This document shows positions 26,176-38,240 of a stretch of DNA of 64,000 nucleotides, one piece after another. Every line of letters begins with the position of its first letter. Positions within the stretch are counted from its first letter, which is position 1. Below the pieces are notes generated by a model, which worked only from the letters and a program-made list of their open reading frames with translations, was not told where the DNA came from and ran no database searches. This DNA is from Sciurus carolinensis (Eukaryota > Chordata > Mammalia > Rodentia > Sciuridae), in contig NC_062222.1 in assembly GCF_902686445.1 (NCBI RefSeq), positions 132,067,035-132,131,034 of the forward strand, given 5' to 3'. Made by a program: the position numbers and the translations under genes.

Positions 26176-26318
26176 CTTGTGGTGACTGTTATTTCTCCAC
26201 CAACATGTTTGTGGGAGTTTTAAATTACCTCTTACATGTGATGGTTTTTTCAAATAAATTTTAATGACTCCTTGAATATGAGATTAAAACTTTCTTCTGA
26301 TAAGTAAAGTTATTATAA

Positions 26319-26745
26319 TGATTAAATTTCTATGCCAACTTGATGGGAGTCCGGGGTATCCAGATGTCTGGATACTTATTAGTCTGGGTGTATCTGTAAA
26401 GCTGTTTCCAGAATAAATTAGTATTTGAATTGTTGAACTGTAAAAAGGAGATGATCTTTCCCAATGCAGGTGAGCACCCTCCAATCTGTTGAGATCCTGA
26501 ACAGGACAAAATCGTGAGGGAAAGTAGAATTTTCTCTGCGTAATTGATCTGGGACATTGATCTTCCACCCTTGGTGCTACTGGGTGCCAAGCCCTCAGGC
26601 CTCGAATCTGCACCTTTAGCTCACCAACTCTCAGAAGTTTCAACTAGACTACCAGTTTCACTGGGTCACTGGTTTAGAGATGCAAGGGGTGGAACTTCTC
26701 AGTATCCATAATTAACCATGTGAGCCAATATCTCATGAAAACTCT
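26319..26745 (+). mobile_element. Old LTR, family not named; same family as the copy at 15460
   Basis: It starts near tatgccaacttgatgggagt and includes tctgggtgtatctgtaaagc, agcaccctccaatctgttga, ggaacttctcagtatccata and aaccatgtgagccaatatct. These are the landmarks of a widespread mammalian LTR whose name I cannot assign with confidence. The final 50-80 bp are not recognisable. Minus frames of 119 and 86 codons here are shadows. Confidence 0.65.
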
Positions 26746-26830
26746 GTAACTGATTAATATAGGAATAGAAGACATTTTTCATTGGTTAAGTTCTTGTTCT
26801 TTATCCTCTTTAGCTTACTTTTCTCCATTC

Positions 26831-26880
26831 TATAATAATAATAATAGAAGTAGTAATGATAATAATAATAATAATAAAAA
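26831..26880. repeat. (TAA)n/(TAATAG) trinucleotide repeat
   Basis: Interrupted tandem ATA/TAA units (ataataataataat, then a tagaagtagtaatga interruption and more units). Confidence 0.9.
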
Positions 26881-28299
26881 TCTCTGGATATCCTTGCAGC
26901 AAGCAGCATCCATTGCACACAGATCTAGCAGATAAAATAAAAGCTACAGTCTGCTGAGACTGTCTTGATGTCAGTTCCTATTTTTTAGGAAGATATGGCC
27001 TGTGTACACATGAATCTAAGAACTATTCTATGAGTACTAATTCTGAATTCTAAGTATTCCATAAATTTTCTGAAGGGAGATACTGCAGTAATTGAGCCAG
27101 AAGAAATCTTATTTAAGCACCATCATATAAGCTGGGTCACGAGATACGTTTGGGTGGGCAGGCATTGAAAAGTCTTAAATCTTGACATTCACCTCTTGGA
27201 GGAGCAAAGGCATTAGAGAGGGGGCAATGCTTAGCATAATAATAGCAACAAAAAATGTAGGAGGCAACAGATTGGGAACTCAGATTAACTTCCCCTCCTG
27301 GCACATCCTCTTATTCAGCTCTCTCTGGTTTCTGACCTTTAAAATTTTTGTCCCTATTAGACACTGCCTTAGTTTGGGTTCCCTCAAAAGCAGAACTTGA
27401 TCCAGGGATGTGAAAAAAATCAAGTAACTGTTAAAAAACAGAAGCAACTGTGCCCCAAACTTAATTATTATGGATTCATGAAGATCCTTATTCTGTCAGG
27501 TACTGTTGTCATTGTTGCTGCCTGTCACAGAGGGATACGGCATTTCAGTCTTCAAAGACCAGGCCAGTGCAGGTGTTTCCCGTGGGAGGTGACGCCAGGG
27601 AGCATGCGTGAGGTCAGGTGGGAAACCGAGGCTGGGGAGGAGAAAAGGTCAATTGGAGGGTGATGCTGATCTAGGCGAGAAGGGCTTGGTTCTGCTGGGA
27701 CCTCTGAAAAGCCAGTGCATCCCAGAACTTTTACCCACAGAAAGGGAAACTGAGAACATCCGTGTGCTGGCCTCTACCTTGTCTTGGTTTAGAGTTGGGC
27801 TGGGGTGTTGACGCATCTGCTTGTCTGGGCGGCATTTCTGGGTAGAGGTTTCATTGATGCTTACTCAGACAAGGCCTTTACTAAAATGGAAAGTTGCAAG
27901 ACTGACACGAGAGCAAGACATTATTCTAATCTGAGTGGCCATTGCTATGAACGAGCCGAAAGGGAGTGAGCAGAAAGGTTGATTCTGTGAGGCACCCGCC
28001 ACAGGCAGCAATCCTTACGGTCTGGACTTCACCCAACTCTTTTCTCAGTTCTGTCTCCTGTCCTACATGGTTCAGAAAATCATTCTTTCTATTTCATCTG
28101 TGGCCCTGGGAAATCTCCAAAGGCTCCTGCTGACCCTGAACTCTGCAGATGGAGCACAGTTTGCATTGAACGTCACCTGCTTTGGGCACTGGTTCCTCTA
28201 AGGTGGAGGTCCAGTCACTGAATGAGCAAGGCTAGGAGCCTTCTCCCCACCCCATTCCCTGCTATGGAGGCCCCCGTTGTCTCATAGACTTCAATTACC
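26881..28299. other. Non-coding sequence with possible old unclassified repeat
   Basis: Strings at 27370-27410 (tagtttgggttccctcaaaa) and 27565-27680 (gtgggaggtgacgccaggga) look like parts of one old interspersed repeat that I cannot name, split by about 150 bp. No gene is supported; frames are at most 88 codons. Confidence 0.4.
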
Positions 28300-28485
28300 C
28301 AACATCCTTCCACTGCCACGTGCCAGGTGCTATGCTACAAGACCGTGGACCTGGCCTTATTTGGTCCTCTCACCAGCCTTTATGGGGTGACCACCATGCT
28401 GCCCATTTTATGGCTCAAGAAACTGAAGCTCAGAAGAAAACTGTCAGATTCCTAGGTAGCAGAATCAGGGCTTGAAATCAGTTTT
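28300..28485 (+). repeat. MIR SINE
   Basis: Nearly full-length core: cgtgccaggtgctatgctac, tgctgcccattttatggctc, aagaaactgaagctcagaag and tagcagaatcagggcttgaa. Confidence 0.72.
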
Positions 28486-29744
28486 AGAAAACTATAAAAC
28501 CATAGTCTTGACAACTCTATCACCCCTCTCTGTCCCTTTCCTCCCTGTCACCCCAACCTCACCCACCCTGCCTTTGCAGTGGACCTTAGATCGGGATCTG
28601 CTATGGACGTCAAGGACTCATGAACCTGAGGCCATTGAGGTCCATTCGAGGTCAGCCCCTTTGCCCCCTGGAGTTCCCGCCCTTGTGACGGATGCATATC
28701 CGCTCTCTGCCTTGAATGCTCCCGATTAGCGTGACTTCACTGGCTTCTCTTCGCAGTCTGTTCCATTGCTTAACGGCTCCCAGTGGCCTGAGGTTTTCCC
28801 TGATATTTAGCTTCGCTATTCCTCACTGCAGCTTACAGCTTGTTAATTCTCCGTCTGCCCTGGTTGATTAACAGGAAGACCCATCCCCACCCCTCTCACA
28901 ACATCTTTTTATGAATGTGCAGGCAGAACGATGGCTCCCTTCAGCAGGCCTTCCTCAAGCCTGATCCATTCCAGGTCTGTTAACCTCCCTGCAAAGGTCT
29001 CAATCTCCAAGCCAGGGGCTGTTTGTGTCTCCGTTCACAATGGTGTCAATTAGCCTATGTCCTCCAATAATTTACAGTGTCCAAAAGGGAGCACAGACCT
29101 GGAGAGGCAGCCAGCTCCAGGCAGAGACAAGCATGATGCTGTTGAAAATCACTTAGTCCTTTTGCAAAGTGATATCTTAATTATTTTTTCCCTGAGGCAG
29201 AAAGCCAAGATTTCTCCTTCTCAATGTCCTTTTTATGAACTTGGAATTAGAGACTGTGGAGCCGATTCAAACTCTATGGATCATTCCCTTATTTGGAAGC
29301 AAGTAAATTGAGGCATAGAGGGAAGGAGGAAGTTGCCTGAGGAGGCTTTCCATGGCTCAGTGATAGGGTGAGAATGAAGACCAGCTCTTCAGCTGTCTAG
29401 TCCTTATTTTCTTCACAGCAACCCTAAGAATGGGCTCCTAACAATATGATACACCTGGTTCTAGCAAAAGCACAGCATCCAGGAGTGTGGTGGTGTAACT
29501 GGCAATGGAGCAGAGAAGGGAGTGGGGAGCAGAGTGCTCAGTGTCCCATGTCAAGATCTGACCATGAAGGACCCCAGGAGGGTGCAAGGAGCGGTGTCTG
29601 CAGAGCTTGGAGCATGAGCAATTGTGTGGATTAGACAAGCTAAAGAATACAATGGAGAAGCATGTAGGCTTCTGAGAGGGCTGTGCAAGAAAGCATTGTA
29701 AGACGATGGTGTAGTGCTCTCTCCAAAGGGAACAGGAGTAGGCA
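28486..29744. other. Anonymous non-coding sequence
   Basis: No repeat recognised. Several short frames (at most 85 codons) occur on both strands without protein features. The GC content is slightly higher than the window average around 28,500-29,000. Confidence 0.45.
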
Positions 29745-29850
29745 AACCATGATTCGATTCTACAGTTGGCTTTCCACTGTCTATGTATCCTTGGTCAATT
29801 TACCTAACACCTCTGAGCCTGTTTGCTCTAAAAGAAACATAACAAAATAA
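29745..29850 (-). repeat. MIR SINE fragment
   Basis: Reversed MIR: ccttggtcaatttacctaac followed by acctctgagcctgtttgctc. Confidence 0.55.
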
Positions 29851-30975
29851 AACTAAGCATTTTAAAGAATATTGATTATATACTATGTTGCACATCATGT
29901 GTCTACATAGCATGCTTCATATGTTACATATGATATCATGTTTTGTTATATGTTAAACATTTTATAGTATCAAATGATAATAAAAATTAAAAATGATAGT
30001 GGGACTTAATTCCTAGAGGAGTTATGATCGTTATAAAATGTGCACCAAAATGCTCAATGATAGTAGGTGGTAAATGCACAGTGAATATTTGCCACAGCTA
30101 TTGGGCTTTATTGAACTTTTTCTTGGTATCAACATCACACTTATTCCAATAATTCAAACTTTAGCCTCATTTCTAGAGCAGTTTTACTCTTGGCAGATAA
30201 ATCTTTTCCTCCTTTCAGAGAAAAGGAATCATTAGATATGAAATATTTCACTTTGCTGTCCCTATTACTGACAAAGTCACTGATTTTCATTTCTCCTCCT
30301 AACTTCTTTTCTCCTCTCCTCAGGAGAATAGTTTCCTTATTGATTTCAAGGATACAACCTTGGCCTTTAGGGTCGATGCTTTCTCTAGTACCCCGCTTTG
30401 CTCTATCTACCACAGCTTCCGTCTTCAGCGTACATTCCGCTGCGAGCTGGCCTTCACCCCACTGATGCCTACTCACATCCCTAACTGGAAACCCATGCAT
30501 TTTAGCATTTTTCATGATATGGACAGATTGAGGATTTCTTAGGTCAGCAAGTCATGTTTCTTTTTTGTTTAACAGTTTATGCCTCAACTTCTCTCTTTTC
30601 TCCTGTATTTCATTATAAGCAGAAGAAACCAGTCTGCACTTGAGTACTTTGAAAAGTTCTTCAGCTAGATATCTAAGTTCGTTGCTTGCTGCTTGCAAGT
30701 GCTGAGACAGAATTCAGCTGTGATTCCTGCCCATGTGGAATGAGCGTTGCTTTGCTTACAGTTTCCACCAGAGGCTCCACGTTTTCTTGTAAGCCCTCAC
30801 CCTGCGCATCTTCACTCTTCCTATTTCTACCAACAGTATGCTTAAGGCACTCAAGGTTTTCGTTCTAAACTTCATCTCACATTTTTATATCTTCTGCCCA
30901 TTTCCTCTCCCAAAGTCAGTTCTCCGTGTTTAGGTATTTGTCACGGCAACACCCAACTTTTCTGGTACCAGCATC
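29851..30975. other. Anonymous non-coding sequence
   Basis: No named repeat. Overlapping frames at 30141-30542 (124, 91 and 60 codons on both strands) shadow each other. Confidence 0.45.
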
Positions 30976-31405
30976 TGTATTAGTTTCCTGTGGTCCCTGT
31001 AACAAATTGCCACAAGTTCAATGACTTAGAAAAGCAGAGCTTTGTTGCCTCATAATTTTGGAGGTTAGGCTTGTATGGGGCTGTGCTGTCTCCAGAGGAA
31101 ACAGGAGAGAATCTTTTTTGTCTCTCACCCCTTGGGGGTGACTGCCGTGCCTGGCTTGTGGCCATGTTAATTCCGTTTCCATGATCACATTGTTGTTTTC
31201 TCTTCTGTGTGTGTCAAATATCTCTTCCTGCCTCTTCTATGGACACTTGTGATTGCATTTAGAATTCACCTAAAAAGTGCAGTATCCCCAACCCAAGATC
31301 CTTAATGTAACCTCATCTGCAAAGACGTTTTTTTCACGCAAAATAACACTTAAAGGTTCCAGGGGGATAGCCCTAAATCTCTGGGGCCATTATTCACTCT
31401 ACTGT
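30976..31405 (-). mobile_element. MLT1C/D-like MaLR LTR
   Basis: On the plus strand it begins tgtattagtttcctgtggtc and runs through acttgtgattgcatttagaa, ccaagatccttaatgtaacc, and ends ctggggccattattcactct. This is the reverse complement of an MLT1C/D-type LTR of about 430 bp. Confidence 0.8.
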
Positions 31406-31534
31406 AGAACCTAGTCATTTCTAAAGGATATGAATATCTTCAGCTTTCTTCGTCTAACAGTGTATCATTAAAAAAAGAGAGAGAGACTGAAATGGAATGT
31501 AGGTAGAATCGTAGCGAGACAGTCATCAGCATGC

Positions 31535-31695
31535 ACACACACAGTGGATATTGACTTCCACAATCTCATTTGATCTTAACAATGACACTTCTTAGTAAGT
31601 ACTTTTATACCCATTTTACAGTTAAAGACTGGTGAATAATGTCACAAAACTATGGTCCATCAGAAGTTAAACTGGATTTGGTCTAGTTCTAAAAC
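31535..31695 (+). repeat. MIR SINE fragment
   Basis: Landmarks are caatctcatttgatcttaac, cttttatacccattttacag and agaagttaaactggatttgg. Confidence 0.65.
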
Positions 31696-32189
31696 CCGAG
31701 TTCTCCCAAGGCCTAGTCTACTCTGCTCTTCAGCCTGGGCATTAGGGCCTCCCAGAAGTTTGAGGTATGTCATCCACAAAGAGAACAAACACCTCTTAGA
31801 AACAGCAGTCTTAAGAATGACCAACATTTTCTATTCAGCTCCCTCGACAATGGTGCCGCTGTCACTCATCCTTGGCAGTCCATCATATGTGTGTGTGGCC
31901 ACGGGTGTACTTTCAGCTGACCACATTGGTCACCAGGCTATGACCACACAATTCTCCAATGGAGTTAGAAGCTCAAAGAAGTCTTCATACATACAAGGCC
32001 TTCTCAGAAACATTCTCAGAGACTACGCCCTATCTATCTTCCAAGTTAAATGGGTTGGGTTGAGGGAATATCTTGTCCTGGTTATAGGATTCCATTCCAG
32101 TCTGATCACTCACTTGTCCTACCCAGGTTGGCCTGAGAGGCAGGACATGGCTTGGCATGCATACGACTAGGTTTGGTTACACATGTACT
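31696..32189. other. Anonymous sequence
   Basis: A 172-codon plus-strand frame covers most of this (31652-32170) but starts inside the MIR and has no recognised domain. I treat it as chance. Confidence 0.5.
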
Positions 32190-32575
32190 TGGAGGGGACC
32201 CATGTGCTATGACAAGAAATCTAGGCCATGTGCTGCAGAAAGAGGTGATGGAGTAGAAGACAGACCAGGAAGGAGCCTGAGAGGCATTCCTGCTGACAGC
32301 TAGCACCACGACTTGGACAGGAGGGCAGCTGTCTTGCATTGTCCATCTCTTCTCAAGTCATCAGAGGTGATGTGGTGAATAGAGAGACCCAGCTTCCCAG
32401 ACAGCCGCTAGGCACTGAAACTGGACTAACCGAAACCCTCATTATCTGGGAGCAAAGGTGAGGCTTTGTACTGAGCCCTGCCTGCTTGAATTCCAAGCTC
32501 AGCTGCTGAATAAAATGACTTGTCTTAAAACACTAAGGTCAGGGGATGGTTTTGTTGTGCAGCGATGGATAAAAG
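32190..32575 (+). mobile_element. MLT1-like MaLR LTR
   Basis: The 3' end is clearest: tgctgaataaaatgacttgt (polyadenylation-signal region), cttaaaacactaaggtcagg and tgttgtgcagcgatggataa. The 5' boundary is uncertain because the first half is very diverged. Confidence 0.55.
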
Positions 32576-33104
32576 ATCCATGTGTGAGCCTATGCATCCT
32601 GGTCAGAGTCCATTACTTAGAAGGGGAGAGGATGAAGGTAGGGAAGCTGGAGGTTTTATTGCCACACCCAAAAGAAGGTGACAAGGACCTGAACTGGGGC
32701 AATGACATATCAAAATGAACACAGGACCTTAGTTCCTCTCCTTCTTACTCTTGCTTTTAAGTCTTTATCTTGCACATCCCTGCATTTTTAACACCACATC
32801 ACACTGTCGGTGAGATAGTAGGCGACTGTATGGTTGAACAAATTGACTACTAAGATGTGCTTTACCATCTTCTTTCCATTTCATGTGTACTTACCCACGT
32901 ATATGAGCATACCTATATGCTCATGTTTACAGTTTTTGAATTGTCATTGTCTTATAAATGTAGGAGTAGATTAAAATTTATGACCAAACAAGTATAGTGG
33001 CTAGGTTTTTAGGACTTTTCTCTCTTTTTTCCCTCAAAATATTGCCAAATTAGATTTTACTCCTGATAAACATGGTGCACACATAAGTGGCACTGGGGAA
33101 GTAT
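32576..33104. other. Anonymous sequence
   Basis: AT-rich, with no gene and no repeat that I recognise. Confidence 0.5.
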
Positions 33105-33275
33105 TTAGAAGGTTTTGTGTCCACAGATCTGCTTTCTCTCTAATGAGCTATGCGACTTCAGTTAATATGCTTAACTTGTCTGTGCCACATAGACAAGATG
33201 AATCTACACTTAGGATTTTTGAGAGAATGGTATCAATAAATAAAACTGGTGATGGCTAGCACATTCCTGGCATCG
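33105..33275 (-). repeat. MIR SINE fragment
   Basis: Reversed MIR landmarks: gagctatgcgacttcagtta, atgcttaacttgtctgtgcc and gctagcacattcctggcatc. Confidence 0.6.
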
Positions 33276-34369
33276 AATATATATCAGTGGGATGAACTGG
33301 GAATGTAAATATGTTATTGTGTGATTCTTTCCTCTATCACTGTTTTAAGTCCTAGTTTTGATAGTTACATTGCTAATGTGTTCTTTCATTTAAGCTTCTT
33401 TTTTTTCCCCAGCATTTTTCCTTTATGGGGAACTTTGAAACCATTTCAAATTAATTCTTCTGACTGCATTTCTATGGCTCTCTTAAGTAGCTGAGTAGAA
33501 CCTTAGACATATGAAATAATGACCCAATTTAGGTTGCTGTATTTTTGTAAAGCACTGGAAAAGAGGAAAGCACTTCAAAGTAATTAACATGAACATGCTC
33601 AATTACGTTTCTGTGTGACATGCCAACACACCACTGCCTGGAAATTCTGAAATCAGGAATCCCATAATCCCCAACTGCTAGTACAATGGGATCCTAAGGT
33701 ATCCCCCTCTCTTCTCGAAGGATGGTCTTTCATAGAATCACGACGCATTAAAAGGTTAGAAACTAAGAAAACAGTGGCAAAAGGGGGTAAAAGAGTTCTC
33801 CCACCAGGCCGGTGGGTGGAAGGGTCGGGTCACTGAATGTAGCCTTATTTCTGCTGGCCATGTTTCTTTCCTACCCAAGCTCCAAAGTAAGCGGACTGTG
33901 TAAGCGGGAATGAAATACACAACCCCCTTGTGACTGTGAGCAGCAAAGCATTCTCCGTTTGTGGTTTTCTTCAAATGAGGCTGCTTGGAATATGTGTTTG
34001 AAAACACTGAGACTCTTTATTAATCAAGCACTTCACTCGCTCTGCCAGCATAACCTTTCATTGATGTCAAAACTCCCTTAAAAATGGTTTTGGAGCCACT
34101 TCTTGTACACAGACTTCAACAGAAGAAATATTTTTGGAATTGTAAATAGAATAATTGAGGCAAATATTTGCCCATTTGGAAAGCTTCTGTAATGGCTTTA
34201 ATGTTCAGTTGCATCTTAAATATGCAGATCTGGGGGTGGGTGGTAGGCTCTAGGGACAAGAATGAAGTACACCTCAAGATCTGGACTTACTTAAGCAGGG
34301 TAAGCTGTAAAATGGACCGAACCATGAGCTATAAAAGATCATTTTCAAAAGATAATTTCCAAGGAAGAA
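33276..34369. other. Anonymous non-coding sequence
   Basis: No repeat recognised. The segment at 33530-33640 looks unique and compact (cactggaaaagaggaaagca, tacgtttctgtgtgacatgc) and could be conserved. Confidence 0.45.
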
Positions 34370-35900
34370 GAAGCAGTGATTAAAGGGGTTAACCTGTTCA
34401 ATCAGAAAGGGGCTTACTGCAGAGCATCTAAAGAAGGAGTCACAGGGTCAAGCTGGAGGGATGCCCTTCTAAGAGCTGGACAGAATAGAGGCTGCCCAGA
34501 CCCTGAGACGCAACCTGCCAGACCTAGCACTAGGTCTCACCTAACTAGTTGGGGAGTCAACCACTACATAAGCCGAAACAGTTGCTCTGTATGGGAAATA
34601 CCCCTGTTATGGTTCTATGCAGTAGGAAACCTCTTCTCACAAGTCTTCTTGCAAGAAAGCAGCATGCATCCAGGCTACTTGGGAATGGTGGTTTTGTTGC
34701 AGAGGAGACACACCCAGGGAGCTGAAGCCACTGTGGGTGTCCATGACCACTGGCTGTTGAGATCCCACAGGAAGGACTTTAAGCAAGTTACACAGAGTAA
34801 CAAGCAGGAATCCCCTAGAAAAGTAAGAAATGCGGATAATGTACAATGTAGGTGCTGCATGAACCACCTCCAGGGAGAAGGCATGGCCCATAGAGGGAGG
34901 CGTTTAAGGAGTTGGGGTCCCTTCATTCTCGTCTCAGTTTCTCATTCCCCTAGATGGCTCATTACCTCTGCATTTGGCCCTCAGTCACAAGGGAAAGGTG
35001 TGTGGTCACATGGGGTGGAGCTGACATGGTCTTCAACAAAAGTTTCCTTCAGGGGTTAAATTGACCTTGGCTGGGGGAAATCGGCATACAAGCTTCCATT
35101 TCCCAGATGCTTGTCTGCTTTGCTAAAGTGTTCTCTTATCCCCAGGCCTTTGACTTAGCGACTGTCTTTGAGGTATATGTCTGATATCCTCCCTGTAAGC
35201 CATCACCTGCCATTGTCCTCTTCTTACCCACCTGCTCATGGCTCATCCTATGAACATGGCAACACTTTTCTCTGTAGAGGAGCGGATAGACATCTTGTGC
35301 CTCATGGATCCTTGTAAGCTCAAGAGTATGTGTCTACACAAACACATGGATCTACTGGCTGTGTGTTGGCTAATCCAGTACCTGGGCCTCCAGATTCCAG
35401 GCCAGCACCAGAGCAGCAGTGCCTTCATCTAGGAAACTGACCCTCCTGGAAGGCTCTTGGGAGAGAGAATACTCCTAAATTTTAAGGCCTGTGCCCCACA
35501 AGGCGTGATCCTAAGTTAACCTCGCCAGGTTTACTTTCTCACCCATGGGAAGACACACTCGTTCAGGAACCTTGTGAGTTTATGAGACATCATAAGTAGC
35601 TTCAGACAAATGCCTCTGAACCCCCTTTGCTCTCATGTTATAGGATGCTGTATATTTGGGATGGCTACGAGTCTATGACCTGGCTCTGGCAATAGCTCAC
35701 CTCTCATTCTCAGGGGCGATTCCTACAGCAAAGTTTGTGCTCTGTGAACCCTTGCCCTGTGGGTGAAGACACCTGACCCAGAGGAACTACTACTGAGTCA
35801 GCCTACTTAACTTTTACATAAATATCCACTGGGCCATGTGGCTTGGACCAATCTCTGCCGAGTACCTTGCCTGTTGGATATCCGCTTCGTAATTATGTGA
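34370..35900. other. Repeat-poor block of unknown origin
   Basis: This 1.5-kb block is less AT-rich than its surroundings and contains a 227-codon plus-strand frame (34376-35059). Minus-strand frames of 84 and 83 codons overlap it. The translation shows no known domain, signal peptide or membrane segment. It could be old LTR-element sequence or unique intronic DNA. Confidence 0.35.
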
Positions 35901-36894
35901 ACACATAAACAAAGAGGTGAATGAACCATGAAACAGAAATTAAAACAAAATTGAAAAACTGTCAATGACAGATTCCAATGAGGGAGATGGAGAGAGTCAG
36001 GTTTTCAATTCTGATTATGCTCCCTTTACAAACCTTGGTGGCTCATGAGGCCCAGTTACATCCTCTGCCCTTCTTTTCTATGCAGTATTTCTGTTAATTT
36101 CTCACTAATACCAATGACCCCAGTCTTCTTCCCATGAAGGGAAGCTACTTTGAGCAGGCTTTTATGTATGGAAACCAATGGTTTCTGACTTGACACCACA
36201 GGATATAAGTCAGAGGTTACACTCGGGGTGTGGGGACTCCTAGACTGAGAGTGGGTAATCTGCTGTGGAAAAGAACTGGAAGTTAAGGTCTCCGTCAGGG
36301 AAGGCCAGAAACTTGCATGCAAACACTGTTCTCTCAGAAGCCATCTCTCTTCAAACACATTTCTGAGGAGCTGCTACAAAACCCCAAGTGTCGGGCTACT
36401 GGTGCCTTTGAAATAGGCCAGTGTTGCTCTTACAGGTACAGCTGAAGTTTGCATCCTCTTGGAGGACAGGTTTGTTATTTTTCTTCCATCCAACACTTCA
36501 CACCAGGGTGGGGAGAGGTGTTCGCCTTCAGCAGATGCTTGTTCAGGTGTGTGTTTGCAGAGGCAGACACGGAGCCCGGCTGTGGCCTGATGGGGAGATG
36601 ACAGCAAGGCCTCCTCAGTTCTCAGGGCCCTCTGGGGATGGCCCTCAGGCTGGGTGCTCTGTGTGGAAAGGGACGAGATTGTGGCAGGGAAATCCTTGAA
36701 GTCCAACTTGGTGGTTTGCAGTCCAACACTTGAAATCCTACACACAGCACTAGAGAAGGTCTCTAGAGTGGGAGTGCTATGCTCTATCTTTCTAGGCTTC
36801 TCCCAGTCTACTTAGTAAGGACCCTCCACAAGGCCTCCCTTTTGGGCATCTCTAAAGATGCCCAACCAGGAGAGGTGGACTGAAGGCTTGGGCA
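35901..36894. other. Anonymous non-coding sequence
   Basis: Overlapping frames at 36056-36745 on both strands (100, 123 and 92 codons) shadow each other. No repeat is recognised. Confidence 0.45.
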
Positions 36895-37045
36895 GATCTG
36901 AGAACAGGGTCAATGTCCGTAACTCATGGGCAGTGTGATTGTGGGCAAGTTGACTAATACCTTCTGGCTTCAGTGTGTTCATCTGTAACAATGGGAACAT
37001 TGTGGTGATTACCAAGTAAGAGAATGGGAAGAATAAAGAGTGACA
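36895..37045 (-). repeat. MIR SINE fragment
   Basis: Reversed MIR: gtgtgattgtgggcaagttg, ttctggcttcagtgtgttca and tctgtaacaatgggaacatt. Confidence 0.6.
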
Positions 37046-38154
37046 TGTATTAATGCATGTAACACCCTCCAAATCTCCCTCCGACTACTCTGCTTCCCTC
37101 ATTACCAAATAATCTGCATTGACTTTGTGTTGAACAATTTGATTATGCTTTGCTGAGTCATTGCCTATTCCATATTTTAGAATATGGTCTAAAAGGGTTT
37201 TTATGACCATGAGGTCTGATGCTGTGGTCTTTTATATGATTTTTGAGGTACATTCACTTCCTTACTTCTAATGTATTGATGAGATAGTTATTATCGATTG
37301 AATTTCTATTAGATATGAGACATAATGCACAGTGATATGTATTCTGTATTTCTAATTCTTTCAGCAATGTTTTGATGTTGGTGCTAATATTGGTTTCATA
37401 ATGGAAAATGAACAAATAAAAAACAAGCCACAGAGTAGGTCAATAAATTGCCTTGAGTCACACAGATACTGAATAACAGAGGTAAGTTGTAAGCCAAGAC
37501 TATTAAACCCCAAGTACCTAATTCATCTCACTAGTGTATCAAAATTCTTGGGGATTTTGTGATTATGAGAGTATCACAAACATGAAATAATAAGTCAGGG
37601 ACTCACAATGGGGAAGGACAAGGAGAGTGGGAAGAAGAATGAGGACAATGTGGTGTTGAGTAGGCTCAGAAATTGGAAGCTTCTGCAAAACAACCCCGTA
37701 GTCCTGGTTTAATTTAACACAAGGTCCACAGGCTATCCCAAGGTCAGTGGTGGGGTGGTGAGTGCAGGGCTCTAACCCAATGCATGGATCATATAAACAG
37801 AAGATCCCTGAATGTCAGTGATTAATGTAGGAGGGCAGAGCCAAGTCAGGTACTAATAGATGTGTCTCAGAAGGACAAGCGGCAAAAGATACTGAAAAAC
37901 TTTACTTAGGAGTTTGGAGAAGAAATAGAGCAACAGAAAAAAGCTGATGGTCGCAAAACCCCCATATAATGGACATGAGCTCATGAAAGAATAATTGCAC
38001 AGAGACTAGGACAACTAGACCCACTGTCCCCATAACAACTCAACCCTAAGACTTCTCACTGCCTTTGCTTCCCACCAATAGAGGATGACACTATGGCTGC
38101 CATTCTTTCTGACTCAGAGAAAGCTATTGCAACATCTGGGTGGAGAGTTTAGTG
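37046..38154. other. Anonymous AT-rich sequence
   Basis: Contains a possible MIR 3' scrap at 37440-37520 (gagtcacacagatactgaat). Otherwise unrecognised. Confidence 0.45.
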
Positions 38155-38240
38155 TGATACAGTCAACAAATATTTGGGAGCAACCACTATATGCCAGGTA
38201 CTATGGTAGGTACAAAGATGAATAGGACAGAGACCTCTTC
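38155..38240 (+). repeat. L2/MIR-type fragment
   Basis: The phrase cagtcaacaaatatttggga then ccactatatgccaggtacta and acaaagatgaataggacaga is a common ancient LINE/SINE tail motif. Confidence 0.55.

Noticed and set aside
27365..27780. Possible old interspersed repeat starting tagtttgggttccctc
   Set aside because: Familiar in style, but I cannot name it or fix its ends. Mentioned only in the block description.
31652..32170. 172-codon plus-strand open frame
   Set aside because: Starts inside a MIR and shows no protein family resemblance.
34376..35059. 227-codon plus-strand open frame
   Set aside because: No domain, signal or repeat pattern of a real protein. Overlapping antisense frames and no splice-site or promoter support. 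Kept only as a finding about the block.
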